This document shows, piece by piece, positions 32,137 to 41,352 of a DNA stretch of 64,000 nucleotides; positions within the stretch are counted from its first letter, which is position 1; every line of letters starts with the position of its first letter. Source of the stretch: Pantoea sp. GD03673. GTDB taxonomy: Bacteria > Pseudomonadota > Gammaproteobacteria > Enterobacterales > Enterobacteriaceae. The position numbers were made by a program, and so were the translations under genes. Location: NCBI RefSeq assembly GCF_029844725.1, contig NZ_JAOCKJ010000003.1:310001-374000 (forward strand). The letters run 5' to 3'. The notes beneath the pieces are model-generated. The model ran no database searches. It was not told the DNA's origin and saw only the letters and a list, made by a program, of their open reading frames with translations.

Positions 32137-33450
32137 TTGCGCTACGCATCGATACCATTTAATCATAACCAATTGGGCTGGCCTGCGGGTGAGCACTGTT
32201 CTTCACCTCAGCCATTGCTGCGGGGCACTATCACTGCCGACTGGGTCATCGTCGGGGCAGGATTTGCAGGCGTCGCCTTTGCGCGCCGTCTGGCGGAAAT
32301 TAACCCTGACCTGAAAATTATTATGGTTGAGGCGCATAACACACAGCAAAGCGCGTCCGCACGTAATTCCGGCTTCGTTATCGGCCTGCCGCACAATATT
32401 GGCAGTTCAACCGCCGAATTAAAAAAGGCCAACGCGTACCGGAATTTGCTTCAGGAAGGCATTCATCAGCTGGAGAGGGTTATTTCACAGCATCATCTCA
32501 AGTGCGACTGGGAACAGGCTGGCAAATATCACTGTCAGGCAGAACGTGGTAACGACGCTATTTTAAAGGAGTATGCCCGCCATCTCGATTTGATGAATGA
32601 ACCGTGGCAGATGTCAGACAGCGAGGCGTTGTACCAGAAACTCGGTACGCGCTTTTACAGCAAAGGGATATATACGCCGGGCTGCGTGTTGGTTAATCCG
32701 GCGCAGCTGATTGCCGGGCTGAACGCGTGCTTACCTGGAAATGTTCAGCGCTTCGATAACACGCCGGTGCTGGGGATCCGTTACGGCAGCATAGCGGAAG
32801 TACTGACACCTTTTGGGGTGATTAAAACGCCAAAAGTGATGCTGGCCACCAACGCACTATCACCGGCGCTGCGTCCGGGGCTTTCGCGTCAGGCGGCCAT
32901 GGCCACCTTCGCCAGCATCACCGATCCGCTGACCGACGAACAACTGGCTACCCTGCCCCCGATGCAGAGCTGGGGACTCACGCCGGTTAACGCCATTGCC
33001 GGCGCAACGTTCCGTTTTACCTCAGATCGCCGTTTCCTGATTCGCCAGCATGTCATACCCGCGCTCAGGGGACAGGTGAATGCCGCCCGCACGTATCAGG
33101 CGACCCAACTGCATCAGCATTTATTTAAAAAAGTTTATCCGACGCTGGAGAGTGTGAAAATAACCCACACCTGGTCCGGCACCATCAGCGTCACCCGTAA
33201 CGGCGCGCCGGAATGGGGCAGACTGAACAAATTTCTCTGTACGGCGGGCGGCTGTAACGGTGCAGGCATTTCAAAGCAGACCGTGGCAGGGACGCTGCTG
33301 GCCGATTTCATGCTGAAACAGGACAACCCGCACATTGCAGATATGCTGTCGCTGGGCAAAGCCAATCTCATGCCACCTTCGCCAGCACTGGATATCGGCA
33401 TTGCACTGTCGCTGATGAAAGAGCGATATCTGGGCCGTAAAGAAGTGTAG
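32137..33450 (+). CDS. FAD-dependent oxidoreductase, DAO family
   Basis: This 437-residue protein is a glycine/D-amino-acid oxidase-type flavoenzyme. The dinucleotide loop VIVGAGFAGVAFARRLAE lies near residue 37, followed by SASARNSGFVIGLPHN and the C-terminal FAD-contacting GGCNGAGISKQTVAGTLLAD. GFxxGLPHN and TxTWSGTISVTRNGAPE resemble the gamma-glutamylputrescine oxidase (PuuB) group, so an amine or amino-acid substrate is likely. No ATG lies before the FAD loop; the only suitable start is TTG at 32137, with AAGG nine bases upstream. It is a single gene. Confidence 0.85.
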   Translation: MRYASIPFNHNQLGWPAGEHCSSPQPLLRGTITADWVIVGAGFAGVAFARRLAEINPDLKIIMVEAHNTQQSASARNSGFVIGLPHNIGSSTAELKKANAYRNLLQEGIHQLERVISQHHLKCDWEQAGKYHCQAERGNDAILKEYARHLDLMNEPWQMSDSEALYQKLGTRFYSKGIYTPGCVLVNPAQLIAGLNACLPGNVQRFDNTPVLGIRYGSIAEVLTPFGVIKTPKVMLATNALSPALRPGLSRQAAMATFASITDPLTDEQLATLPPMQSWGLTPVNAIAGATFRFTSDRRFLIRQHVIPALRGQVNAARTYQATQLHQHLFKKVYPTLESVKITHTWSGTISVTRNGAPEWGRLNKFLCTAGGCNGAGISKQTVAGTLLADFMLKQDNPHIADMLSLGKANLMPPSPALDIGIALSLMKERYLGRKEV

Positions 33451-33618
33451 TTATTTTCAGTCGTGTGAGGAAAGCCGTTCCGGCATTAATGACTGAAGAT
33501 GTTATTTATGACAGGTACGCGGGTGCGACGCTCATTGCTTCCTGCAACAGGATCGCGCGCCGGCAAAATAAATTATCAGCTTCAGTCATTTATTTCTGGA
33601 CATAATCTGAGGCAATGT

Positions 33619-34527
33619 TTACAGGTCACGTGTCAGCGCGTCGAGGTTATCCGCGAGCATATCCAGCAGGGCGCTGACATAATGATTATTGTTTCCCTGA
33701 TGCCACATTGCACTGAGCGGAAGCCCCTCAATATTCAGGGCTGGCGAAAGAGTCAGGTATTTCACTCCGTCAGCATTCATATTTTTATAGGATGAGGGCA
33801 CCAGCGCAATCCCCAGACCGGCAGCAACAAAGCTCAGGATAGTCTGTTTCTCTTCAGCATACTGTGCAATGACTGGTGTGCAGCCACCCGCTTTGAACAC
33901 ATTCATCGTGAGGTCATGACTGTGAGGCCGGGTACGCCTTTCTGGCATGATCACCGGCTCATGACAAAAATCACGGATGGTGACATCAGGATAATCAACA
34001 AGCCGGTGATGGGCTGGCACAGCGAGCACACAGGTTTCATTCGCGATAAAACGCGTCGTCAGCAGGGCATCAACCTGCTCAGGAGGTCGTATCAGAACCA
34101 CATCCAGCCACCCGGATAAAAGCCGCGGAATAAGAGTGTGAGATTTATCTTCCGTAATATGAATATCCGCGTCAGGAAATTGCCTGACAAAGAGATTAAT
34201 TAATTTCGGCAGCAACCCTCTTGCAGCGCTATCAATAGCGCCAATTCGCAGCGTTCTTTTCTGCGTTAATCTGTTTTTTTGGAATCGCAACCGCAGTGCA
34301 TCGAAATCCGCGATAACGGTTTTGGCTTCATGGAGAAAAGCCGCCCCTTCAGGCGTCAGTGAGACATTCCGTGTTGAACGGTTCAGCAGCCTTATTCCCA
34401 AATCCTCCTCAAGCAATCTGATGAAGCGGCTAAGTGACGCAGGCATCATTTCAAGCTTACGGGCAGCCCGTCCAAAGTGAAGCTCATCACCCAGCACGGT
34501 AAAGCAACGTAATTGATTAATATCCAT
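33619..34527 (-). CDS. ttuA: LysR family regulator of tartrate genes (TtuA-like)
   Basis: This 302-residue protein has the LysR N-terminal HTH (MDINQLRCFTVLGDELHFGRAARKLEMMPASLSRFIRLLEEDLGIRLLNR) and a periplasmic-binding-like effector domain. It is divergent from the MFS-dehydrogenase-kinase operon. The same gene order, with a LysR regulator first, is known for tartrate utilisation (ttu) in Agrobacterium vitis. It probably activates the operon in response to tartrate and represses itself. A 17-bp near-palindrome lies in the intergenic region. The gene symbol rests on context. The ribosome site before the ATG is weak. Confidence 0.8.
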   Translation of the reverse strand: MDINQLRCFTVLGDELHFGRAARKLEMMPASLSRFIRLLEEDLGIRLLNRSTRNVSLTPEGAAFLHEAKTVIADFDALRLRFQKNRLTQKRTLRIGAIDSAARGLLPKLINLFVRQFPDADIHITEDKSHTLIPRLLSGWLDVVLIRPPEQVDALLTTRFIANETCVLAVPAHHRLVDYPDVTIRDFCHEPVIMPERRTRPHSHDLTMNVFKAGGCTPVIAQYAEEKQTILSFVAAGLGIALVPSSYKNMNADGVKYLTLSPALNIEGLPLSAMWHQGNNNHYVSALLDMLADNLDALTRDL

Positions 34528-34547
34528 TTTTCTACCAGAACCTGATT

Positions 34548-34564
34548 ATGCAAATTATTTGTAT
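34548..34564. promoter_or_regulatory. Candidate LysR binding site
   Basis: ATGCAAAT, one base, ATTTGTAT forms a 17-bp dyad with one mismatch between the divergent LysR gene and the tartrate permease gene. LysR regulators bind such T-rich/A-rich dyads. It begins 21 bases from the LysR start codon. Confidence 0.5.
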
Positions 34565-34655
34565 AAAGCAGTGCCGATGATAAAGCTGCTCAAAACTTCA
34601 TACTGGGATCATTACAAAAAAATAACAACCCTACCTGACTGTGGAGCATCGCGAA

Positions 34656-35966
34656 ATGAATAATGACCTCGAAAAAAGGGTTATGCGCAAGGTTACCCTT
34701 CGCATCATTCCTTTTATCATGCTGCTGTATTTCATTGCATTCCTTGACCGGGTGAACATCGGTTTTGCGGCCCTGACTATGAACCAGGATCTGGGTTTTT
34801 CGCCCACCGTCTTCGGACTGGGCGCGGGCATTTTCTTTCTCGGCTATTTTCTGTTTGAGGTCCCGTCAAATTTAATTCTGCATAAAGTCGGTGCACGCAT
34901 CTGGATTGCCCGCGTGATGATCACCTGGGGGCTGGTTTCTGGCTGTATGGCCTTTGTGCAGGGCACAACCAGCTTTTATGTTCTGCGGTTTCTTCTCGGT
35001 GTAGCAGAGGCCGGTTTTTTCCCCGGCATCATCCTCTATCTCAGCTACTGGTTCCCGGCGGCAAAACGGGCACAGGTCACGGCGATTTTTATGGCTGCTG
35101 CCCCACTTTCTACGGCACTGGGGTCGCCCATCTCAGCCGCGCTGCTGGAGATGCATGGCTTTCTGGGCTATGCGGGCTGGCAGTGGATGTTTGTCATCGA
35201 AGCGATCCCGGCCTTACTGCTCGGCGTCGTTGTCCTGTTCTTTCTGACCGATCGCCCGGCCAAAGCGAAATGGCTGACGGACGAGGAGCGGACGTGGCTG
35301 GAAAATACTCTGCACACCGAGGAGCAGGCACGGGCGGCGACAAAAAGCCACAGCCGCGCATGGCAGGGACTGGCGGATAAACGCGTACTGGCGCTGGCGC
35401 TGGTCTACTTCGGTACGTCGGCCGGGTTGTACACGCTTGGCATCTGGTCGCCGCAGATCATTCGCAGCTTCGGCGCATCATCCATGGAGATTGGCTTCCT
35501 GAACGCCTTTCCGGCTGTGATCGGTGTTATCGCTATGATCCTCTGGGCGCGGCATTCCGACCGCACCGGGGAGCGCAGCTGGCACGTGATTGGTGCGTGC
35601 CTGCTGGCTGCCGCCGGATTGATTTATGCCGGTAACGTCAGCACGCTTTTCGCCGTCATTATCGCCCTGACCCTTGTTACCGCAGGCATCAGTGCCTCCA
35701 AGCCCCCACTGTGGAGTATGCCGACGCTTTTCCTCAGCGGGCCTGCTGCCGCTGCGGGTATCGCCACCATCAACTCCATTGGCAACCTCGGCGGATTTGT
35801 CGGCCCGATGATGATTGGCGTCATCCGTCAGCAAACGGGTAGCTATACCTGTGGCCTCTACTTTGTCGCCGGATTGCTGGGGCTCTCTGCTCTGGTTGTG
35901 CTGATTCTCTCTGCCAGAACGAACAAGCCGCAAACGGCCGACATTCCTCATCCTCACACTCATTAA
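34656..35966 (+). CDS. ttuB: MFS tartrate transporter, ACS family (TtuB-like)
   Basis: This 436-residue, 12-helix permease belongs to the anion:cation symporter branch. FIAFLDRVNIGFAALTMNQDLGF, FEVPSNLILHKVGARIWIARVMITWG and LRFLLGVAEAGFFPGIILYLSYWFP are the family landmarks. With the dehydrogenase and kinase downstream, uptake of tartrate or a related hydroxy-acid is the best reading. I chose the ATG at 34656, nine bases after GGAG, over a GTG at 34641. It is the first gene of the ttu operon, 14 bases before ttuC. Confidence 0.9.
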   Translation: MNNDLEKRVMRKVTLRIIPFIMLLYFIAFLDRVNIGFAALTMNQDLGFSPTVFGLGAGIFFLGYFLFEVPSNLILHKVGARIWIARVMITWGLVSGCMAFVQGTTSFYVLRFLLGVAEAGFFPGIILYLSYWFPAAKRAQVTAIFMAAAPLSTALGSPISAALLEMHGFLGYAGWQWMFVIEAIPALLLGVVVLFFLTDRPAKAKWLTDEERTWLENTLHTEEQARAATKSHSRAWQGLADKRVLALALVYFGTSAGLYTLGIWSPQIIRSFGASSMEIGFLNAFPAVIGVIAMILWARHSDRTGERSWHVIGACLLAAAGLIYAGNVSTLFAVIIALTLVTAGISASKPPLWSMPTLFLSGPAAAAGIATINSIGNLGGFVGPMMIGVIRQQTGSYTCGLYFVAGLLGLSALVVLILSARTNKPQTADIPHPHTH

Positions 35967-35980
35967 CTGGAGAAGTTACT

Positions 35981-37069
35981 ATGCGCCACTACAAAATTGC
36001 TGCCATCCCTGCCGACGGTATTGGTCCGGAAGTCATTTCTGCCGGAATTGAAGTCCTGCAGGCGCTGACACGCCACGATCCCCAGCTGAAATTTGAGATT
36101 GAGACGTTTGACTGGGGGTCAGATTATTACAAACAGCATGGCGTGATGATGCCGGAAACCGGGCTGAACACGCTGAAGACATTTGATGCGATTTACTTTG
36201 GCGCAGTCGGTGCACCGGATGTGCCAGATCACATAACCCTGTGGGGTCTGCGTCTGCCCATTTGCCAGGGGTTCGATCAGTACGCCAATGTCAGACCCAC
36301 CAAAATCCTGCCGGGCGTAACCTCTCCGCTGCGAAATCGCGGGCCCGGCGACCTGGACTGGGTCATTGTGCGTGAAAACTCCGAAGGTGAATATTCCGGT
36401 AATGGCGGTCGCGCACATCGTGGTCTGCCGGAGGAAGTGGGCACTGAGGTGGCCATCTTTACCCGCGTTGGCGTCACGCGCATTATGCGCTATGCCTTCA
36501 GACTGGCGCAGTCCCGTCCGCGCAAATTGCTGACCGTAGTGACCAAATCTAACGCCCAGCGCCACGGGATGGTGATGTGGGATGAAATCGCCGCCGAAGT
36601 GGCGCTGGAGTTCCCGGATGTACAGTGGGACAAAATGCTGGTCGATGCCATGACACATCGCATGACGCTGCACCCTCAGACACTGGATACCATCGTTGCC
36701 ACTAACCTGCACGCCGATATTCTTTCAGACCTTGCCGGTGCGCTGGCCGGGAGTCTGGGCGTAGCACCAACCGCCAATATCGATCCCGAACGCCGTTTCC
36801 CGTCCATGTTTGAACCGATTCACGGCTCAGCATTCGACATTACCGGCAAAGGCATCGCTAATCCGATTGCCACGTTCTGGACCGCCGTGCAGATGCTGGA
36901 GCATCTGGGCGAACGTGACGCCGCAGCGCGGATTATGGAAAGCATCGAATATGTCTGCGAGAAAGGCATTCTGACACCGGATGTGGGTGGCTCTGCCACG
37001 ACCGCTGATGTCACCCGCGCCGTCGTGCAGTTTATCGAAGCCCGTGCCGTCGTTAGCGGGACGGCATAA
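35981..37069 (+). CDS. ttuC: Tartrate dehydrogenase/decarboxylase (TtuC-like)
   Basis: This 362-residue enzyme belongs to the isopropylmalate/isocitrate dehydrogenase superfamily, tartrate dehydrogenase branch. Markers are IPADGIGPEV at the N-terminus, ANVRPTKILPG, IVRENSEGEYSGNGG, and MFEPIHGSAFDITGKGIANP with the metal-binding Asp residues in TNLHADILSDLAGAL. It oxidises tartrate to oxaloglycolate with NAD and Mn; family members also decarboxylate meso-tartrate or D-malate, so D-malate is an alternative substrate. GGAG precedes the ATG. ttuD starts two bases after its stop. Confidence 0.93.
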   Translation: MRHYKIAAIPADGIGPEVISAGIEVLQALTRHDPQLKFEIETFDWGSDYYKQHGVMMPETGLNTLKTFDAIYFGAVGAPDVPDHITLWGLRLPICQGFDQYANVRPTKILPGVTSPLRNRGPGDLDWVIVRENSEGEYSGNGGRAHRGLPEEVGTEVAIFTRVGVTRIMRYAFRLAQSRPRKLLTVVTKSNAQRHGMVMWDEIAAEVALEFPDVQWDKMLVDAMTHRMTLHPQTLDTIVATNLHADILSDLAGALAGSLGVAPTANIDPERRFPSMFEPIHGSAFDITGKGIANPIATFWTAVQMLEHLGERDAAARIMESIEYVCEKGILTPDVGGSATTADVTRAVVQFIEARAVVSGTA

Positions 37070-37071
37070 TT

Positions 37072-38328
37072 ATGGAAAATGAACAGGCCGCAGCCATTCT
37101 TCGCGATATTTTTCAGCATGCTGTTGACAGTGCCCGGGCCGGGCCGGTTATCCCGCCGAACCTGCCGGAAAAACCGCGTGGCCGCTGTGTGGTGATGGGT
37201 GCCGGTAAAGCCTCAGCGGCCATGGCGGCAGCGGTCGATGCGGCCTGGCCGGATGTAGATGTGTCAGGTGTGGTAGTGACGCGTTACGGGCACGCGGTGC
37301 CCGCCGGACGCATCCGTATTATCGAGGCGGCCCACCCGGTGTCAGATGCCATGAGCGAAACGGCGGCGATGCTGATTGTGGAGGCGCTGCGCGGATTAAC
37401 GCCGGATGATCTGGTGCTGGCGCTGATTTCAGGGGGAGGATCAGCGCTGATGGCGCTGCCCGCACCGGGACTGACGCTGGCCGATAAGCAGAAAATTACC
37501 CGCGCACTGCTGCACAGCGGCGCCAGCATCAGGGAGATGAATCTGGTTCGTCGTCATCTTTCCGCGGTAAAAGGCGGCAAGCTGGCCCTTCTGGCGCAAC
37601 CCGCGCGTATCGTGTCATTGATCATCAGCGATGTGCCGGGTGATGACCCGACGGACGTGGCGTCAGGCCCGACCGTTGCCGATCACAGTACGCCACCCGA
37701 TGCGCTCAGGATGCTTGAACGCTACGGTATTGCGGTCCCGGAACCGGTTCGCCGGGTGCTGAGCCAGCCCGCCAGTCCGGTGGAAAACGCAGTGAACAGT
37801 GAAGTCAGGCTGATCGCGGCACCTGCGCTGGCACTGGAGGCGGCGGCGCAGGCTGCACGGAGGCACGGGCTGACGCCGCTGATTCTGGGGGACGCAATTG
37901 AGGGTGAAAGCCGTGAAGTGGCCGTGGTGATGGCCGGTATCGCCAGGTCGGTAAAGCAGGGGCACCCGGTTCGCGCGCCTGCTGTGCTGCTGTCGGGGGG
38001 TGAAACCACCGTGACGGTCAGGCAGGGTCAGGCTGGCAAAGGGGGGCGTAACACGGAGTTTCTGCTCAGCCTTGCCTGTTCATTGCAGGGTGAAGAGTAT
38101 ATCTGGGCCATCGCTGGCGACAGTGACGGTATTGATGGCACAGAAGACGCGGCAGGTGCGATGGTCTATCCGGACACACTCACTCGCGGCAAACTGAACG
38201 GCCTGAATGCACGTGATTATCTTGATGCCCATGACAGTTACCGCTATTTTCAGGCGCTTGATGATTTGCTGATAACGGGTCCTACCCTGACCAATGTCAA
38301 CGATATCCGGGCAATCCTGATTGCCTGA
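37072..38328 (+). CDS. ttuD: Glycerate 2-kinase / hydroxypyruvate reductase, MOFRL family (TtuD-like)
   Basis: This 418-residue protein has the two-domain MOFRL glycerate kinase layout. VVMGAGKASAAMAAAVD is the nucleotide-binding start, LALISGGGSALMALP and HLSAVKGGKLA follow, and the C-terminal MOFRL domain has LLSGGETTVTV, KGGRNTEFLLSLA and GDSDGIDGTEDAAGA. Members were first called hydroxypyruvate reductases in the tartrate pathway; most are glycerate 2-kinases that make 2-phosphoglycerate. It would feed glycerate from tartrate into glycolysis. The start lies two bases after ttuC, so they are coupled. A terminator follows. Confidence 0.93.
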   Translation: MENEQAAAILRDIFQHAVDSARAGPVIPPNLPEKPRGRCVVMGAGKASAAMAAAVDAAWPDVDVSGVVVTRYGHAVPAGRIRIIEAAHPVSDAMSETAAMLIVEALRGLTPDDLVLALISGGGSALMALPAPGLTLADKQKITRALLHSGASIREMNLVRRHLSAVKGGKLALLAQPARIVSLIISDVPGDDPTDVASGPTVADHSTPPDALRMLERYGIAVPEPVRRVLSQPASPVENAVNSEVRLIAAPALALEAAAQAARRHGLTPLILGDAIEGESREVAVVMAGIARSVKQGHPVRAPAVLLSGGETTVTVRQGQAGKGGRNTEFLLSLACSLQGEEYIWAIAGDSDGIDGTEDAAGAMVYPDTLTRGKLNGLNARDYLDAHDSYRYFQALDDLLITGPTLTNVNDIRAILIA

Positions 38329-38332
38329 CCGT

Positions 38333-38365
38333 GTCGCTCTCCCGCCAGTGGGGGAGCGACATTTT
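38333..38365. terminator. Terminator between ttuD and the anti-sigma gene
   Basis: An 11-bp stem with one T-G pair (GTCGCTCTCCC and GGGGGAGCGAC) around GCCAGT is followed by ATTTTAA. It lies between convergent operons. Confidence 0.75.
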
Positions 38366-38371
38366 AAGCGG

Positions 38372-39049
38372 TTACAGTATCGAAACTTTGCCCTGGAAAA
38401 TCACCGGCCCGGACGGCCCGCTTAGCTTAGAGCCGCCTACCGGCTCCAGACTCACTGCCAGTATGGTCTGATTATCCAGTTTCCCGGAAGGTAACGTAAA
38501 GGCGTTACTGTCACGATGGTCGATCAGTCCCAGTGATTGCGGCGGAGCACTGCCTTTTATCAGCCACAGCTGTAAGTTTTTATTCTCAGGCAGTGTGACG
38601 TTGAGTGCTGAGACCTGAATGAAGGACGCTTTTTTATCCAGACTCACCACAAACTGCGCATCGGGTTGCGTGCCGGTGAGTACCGCAATCGGCTTCAAAG
38701 CGGACGTGGCATCAGGCTTCATCACCCCGCTGAAAACAAGAATACCCGCCATTGCCGCAGCCAGACCCCAGCCGATCCAGAAGCCGGGATGCTGCTGTTT
38801 TATTTTCCTGCCGTGGGTGCCGGGTTTGCGGTTAAGAGCCTGCTCAATCTGCTGCCAGAGCGCAGAAGGCGGTGTGACATCCTGAGTTGTCAGGTCAATG
38901 CCACTGAACGCTTTCTGCCAGCGCACCACCTCTGCGGCAAATGCTGGATCCTCATTGAAGCGTTTATCCAGCCATTGACGGGTGGCATCGTCGGTCAGAC
39001 CAAGCACATATTCTGCGGCAGTGAGATCCTCTTTTTCCTGACCAGTCAT
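38372..39049 (-). CDS. Anti-sigma factor, RskA/RsmA type
   Basis: This 225-residue protein has an N-terminal sigma-binding region (LTAAEYVLGLTDDATRQWLDKRFNEDPAFAAEVVRWQ), one transmembrane helix near residues 90-112 (FWIGWGLAAAMAGILVFSG) and an extracytoplasmic RskA-type domain (VLTGTQPDAQFVVSLDK, LQLWLI, LAVSLEPVGGS). It should hold the adjacent ECF sigma factor at the membrane until the outer domain is cut by proteases. Its ATG at 39049 overlaps the sigma stop codon (ATGA), so the pair is made in fixed ratio. Confidence 0.9.
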   Translation of the reverse strand: MTGQEKEDLTAAEYVLGLTDDATRQWLDKRFNEDPAFAAEVVRWQKAFSGIDLTTQDVTPPSALWQQIEQALNRKPGTHGRKIKQQHPGFWIGWGLAAAMAGILVFSGVMKPDATSALKPIAVLTGTQPDAQFVVSLDKKASFIQVSALNVTLPENKNLQLWLIKGSAPPQSLGLIDHRDSNAFTLPSGKLDNQTILAVSLEPVGGSKLSGPSGPVIFQGKVSIL

Positions 39050-39594
39050 AAGCCAATGCACTCCCGAAGATGGGTTAACGCGCGACGGATCCAGCTTTTT
39101 ACCGTGCCTTCAGGCTGTCTCATGGTCAGCGCGATCTCACTTTGCGACAGGCCACGATAATAGGCGAGCGTAAGACTCTGTCGCTGTTCTGACGGCAAGT
39201 GCGCCATACAGTGCTGAAGGCGGCGCGCCTCAGCAGGACTTTCATCGGATGAAGGCGATGCCTGAAAACCCGCTTCAGCTTCGCTGATTTCCTCCATCGA
39301 ACAGCATCTGTTTTCGTGTTTACGCAGAAAATCGATCGCCCTGTTTCTGGCGATGTGGCTAAGCCAGATTAGCGGTTCACTGCGCTGATGATCGTAATAG
39401 TTTGCCGACTGCCAGATCTGAATAAAGGTGTCGTGAAGGATCTCTTCAGCCCAGTCGCGGCGTCTGACCATACGCAGAATAATGCCGTAAAGCCGGGGTG
39501 AAAGGACGTGATAAAGCTGCGCCAGGGCTGCTTTATCGCCGCAGGCAATCTGGTTCATTAAGTCAGCCTGAATATGAGGCACAGGTTTTGTCAT
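39046..39594 (-). CDS. ECF sigma factor, SigK-like
   Basis: This 182-residue protein has sigma region 2 (about 20-90: LYHVLSPRLYGIILRMVRRRDWAEEILHDTFIQIWQSA) and region 4 (about 125-180: LPSEQRQSLTLAYYRGLSQSEIALTMRQPEGTVKSWIRRALTHLRECI). An RskA-type anti-sigma follows directly, as in SigK and related ECF19-type groups. It probably drives its own operon and the fasciclin gene just upstream. The ATG at 39594 follows AGGGAAG; an in-frame ATG at 39621 would add nine residues. Confidence 0.92.
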   Translation of the reverse strand: MTKPVPHIQADLMNQIACGDKAALAQLYHVLSPRLYGIILRMVRRRDWAEEILHDTFIQIWQSANYYDHQRSEPLIWLSHIARNRAIDFLRKHENRCCSMEEISEAEAGFQASPSSDESPAEARRLQHCMAHLPSEQRQSLTLAYYRGLSQSEIALTMRQPEGTVKSWIRRALTHLRECIGL

Positions 39595-39655
39595 CGTCTT
39601 CCCTGTTAAAGGTGTAGCCACAGGATCAGTGGCTACACACAGTATAGGTAACGCT

Positions 39656-40216
39656 TTACGGCATCAGCACAGTATCAATTACGTCAATAACGCCGTTACT
39701 CTGATTCACATCATAAGTGGTAATGTTCGCAACATTGCCCTGCGCATCTTTAAGCTGGATGTTGTGCGGGCCGTTTGCCATCACCCACAGGGATGCGCCA
39801 TTTACCGTTTTCAGCTCAGCTTTGCCTCCACCCGCTTTAATTTTTTTCTCCAGCGCTTTCATGTCCAGTTTCCCTGCGACCACGTGATAGGTCAGGACGC
39901 TGGTAAGTTTTTGTTTGTTCTCTGGCTTAAGCAGAGAGTCGACGGTGCCCTGCGGCAACTTCTCAAACGCGGCATTGGTCGGCGCAAACACGGTGAATGG
40001 CCCTTTCCCTTCAAGCGTCGGGACCAGGCCAGCGGCCTTAACAGCCGCGACCAGCGTGGTGTGATCTTTCGAGTTAACAGCATTCTCAACAATATTTTTT
40101 GACGGGTACATGGCAGCACCACCGACCATGACCGTATCGCTGTTCATGGATGCCGCATAGCTGGCACCGCTGAAAACTAATGCAGTAAAAAGCAGAGTTG
40201 GCAGGAATGGTTTCAT
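39656..40216 (-). CDS. Secreted fasciclin (FAS1) domain protein
   Basis: This 186-residue protein has a signal peptide (MKPFLPTLLFTALVFSGASYA) and one FAS1 domain. The H1 motif is GPFTVFAPTNAAFEKLP, the YHVVAGK box follows, and the H2 end is NGVIDVIDTVLMP. FAS1 proteins are surface or periplasmic adhesion-type proteins. The gene precedes the ECF sigma and anti-sigma genes by about 60 bases on the same strand, so all three probably form one operon. This matches the mycobacterial link between SigK, RskA and the fasciclin antigens MPT70 and MPT83. Confidence 0.93.
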   Translation of the reverse strand: MKPFLPTLLFTALVFSGASYAASMNSDTVMVGGAAMYPSKNIVENAVNSKDHTTLVAAVKAAGLVPTLEGKGPFTVFAPTNAAFEKLPQGTVDSLLKPENKQKLTSVLTYHVVAGKLDMKALEKKIKAGGGKAELKTVNGASLWVMANGPHNIQLKDAQGNVANITTYDVNQSNGVIDVIDTVLMP

Positions 40217-40485
40217 TTTCACTTCCCTCATTGAGTTTGCAGACAGGGCCGATGTGCCCTTATCTGTTAATACGAATGAGTGAAGAAAACGGATGCAAAA
40301 AATTTTAATTATTTTCCTGCGGCATGACTGGTTTAGTGTGGTTACGCCGGAATGTGTGCAATCTCTCTGATTTCAAGAACAAATTCCACCAGCCGGTTCA
40401 GGCAAGCGTTGACGCGGGCCGACCGGTGCAAAATCCTTAATATTGCGTTCACAGGCTCGTCTGAATCGCGAAGCCTGGCTGGTGC

Positions 40486-40516
40486 AAAAAAATCCCGGAA
40501 GCGATTCCGGGATTTC
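40486..40516 (-). terminator. Terminator of the amino-acid ABC operon
   Basis: A 9-bp stem (ATCCCGGAA and TTCCGGGAT) with a GCGA loop is followed on the minus strand by a run of seven T. It lies about 57 bases after the stop codon of the ATPase gene. Confidence 0.88.
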
Positions 40517-40572
40517 TGCTCTCAGGACGCCCAGGTTCCGCGCCGCCTTCAAACGACACTGTTCCCGCTGCG

Positions 40573-41352
40573 CTAGCCTGCATTGCGCTCAAAGTGGCTG
40601 TTCACAAAGGCGCGACAGCGTGGGGAGATCGGATCGAGGAACACCTGATTCGGCGAACCAGACTCTTCAATCATACCCTGATGCAGGAATACCGCTTTGT
40701 TCGACACGTCACGCGCAAAACCCATTTCATGGGTGACGATTATCATGGTACGCCCCTCTTCTGCCAGGCTGCGGATTACCCGCAACACCTCGCCCACCAG
40801 CTCCGGATCCAGCGCGGAGGTGGGTTCATCAAACAGAATCGCTTTCGGCTGCTGTGCCAGCGCACGGGCAATCGCCACCCGCTGCTGCTGTCCTCCTGAA
40901 AGTTGCGATGGCCAGGCGTCGCGTTTTGCGTAAAGCCCCACTTTATGCAGCAGTGCCTCTGCTTCTTCAACAGCCTCTTTATGGCTGCGCTTCTGCACAT
41001 GTACCGGTGCTTCAATGATGTTCTGCAACACCGTTTTATGCGGCCACAGGTTGAAGCTCTGAAACACAAAGCCGAGCTGCATCCGCATCAGCTTGATGCG
41101 ACGGCGCTGCTCGCGACTCAATTTCTCGTCGGCGTTATCGAGGGTAACGTTCACCTCGCCGACCGCAATTTCACCTGCCTGCGGCACTTCAAGAAACGGG
41201 ATACAGCGTAACAGCGTACTCTTGCCTGAGCCGCTGGCACCAATCAGCGAAATCACGTCGCCATCCTGCGCGGTCAGGCTGATGTCGTGCAGCACCTCGT
41301 GTCCCGCATAACTCTTTCTGAGATGACGCAGCATGATGGTAGGTGCGGTCAT
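40573..41352 (-). CDS. Polar amino acid ABC transporter ATPase, HisP/OccP type
   Basis: This 259-residue ATPase has Walker A GASGSGKST, the long HisP-type insert before the Q-loop (LSREQRRRIKLMRMQLGFVFQSFNLWPHKTVLQNI), signature LSGGQQQR, Walker B ILFDEPTSALD and switch His THEMGF. These mark the PAAT family, which imports histidine, lysine/arginine, octopine or nopaline. Its ATG overlaps the stop codon of the inner permease gene (ATGA). It is the last gene of a five-gene operon and is followed by a terminator. Confidence 0.95.
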   Translation of the reverse strand: MTAPTIMLRHLRKSYAGHEVLHDISLTAQDGDVISLIGASGSGKSTLLRCIPFLEVPQAGEIAVGEVNVTLDNADEKLSREQRRRIKLMRMQLGFVFQSFNLWPHKTVLQNIIEAPVHVQKRSHKEAVEEAEALLHKVGLYAKRDAWPSQLSGGQQQRVAIARALAQQPKAILFDEPTSALDPELVGEVLRVIRSLAEEGRTMIIVTHEMGFARDVSNKAVFLHQGMIEESGSPNQVFLDPISPRCRAFVNSHFERNAG

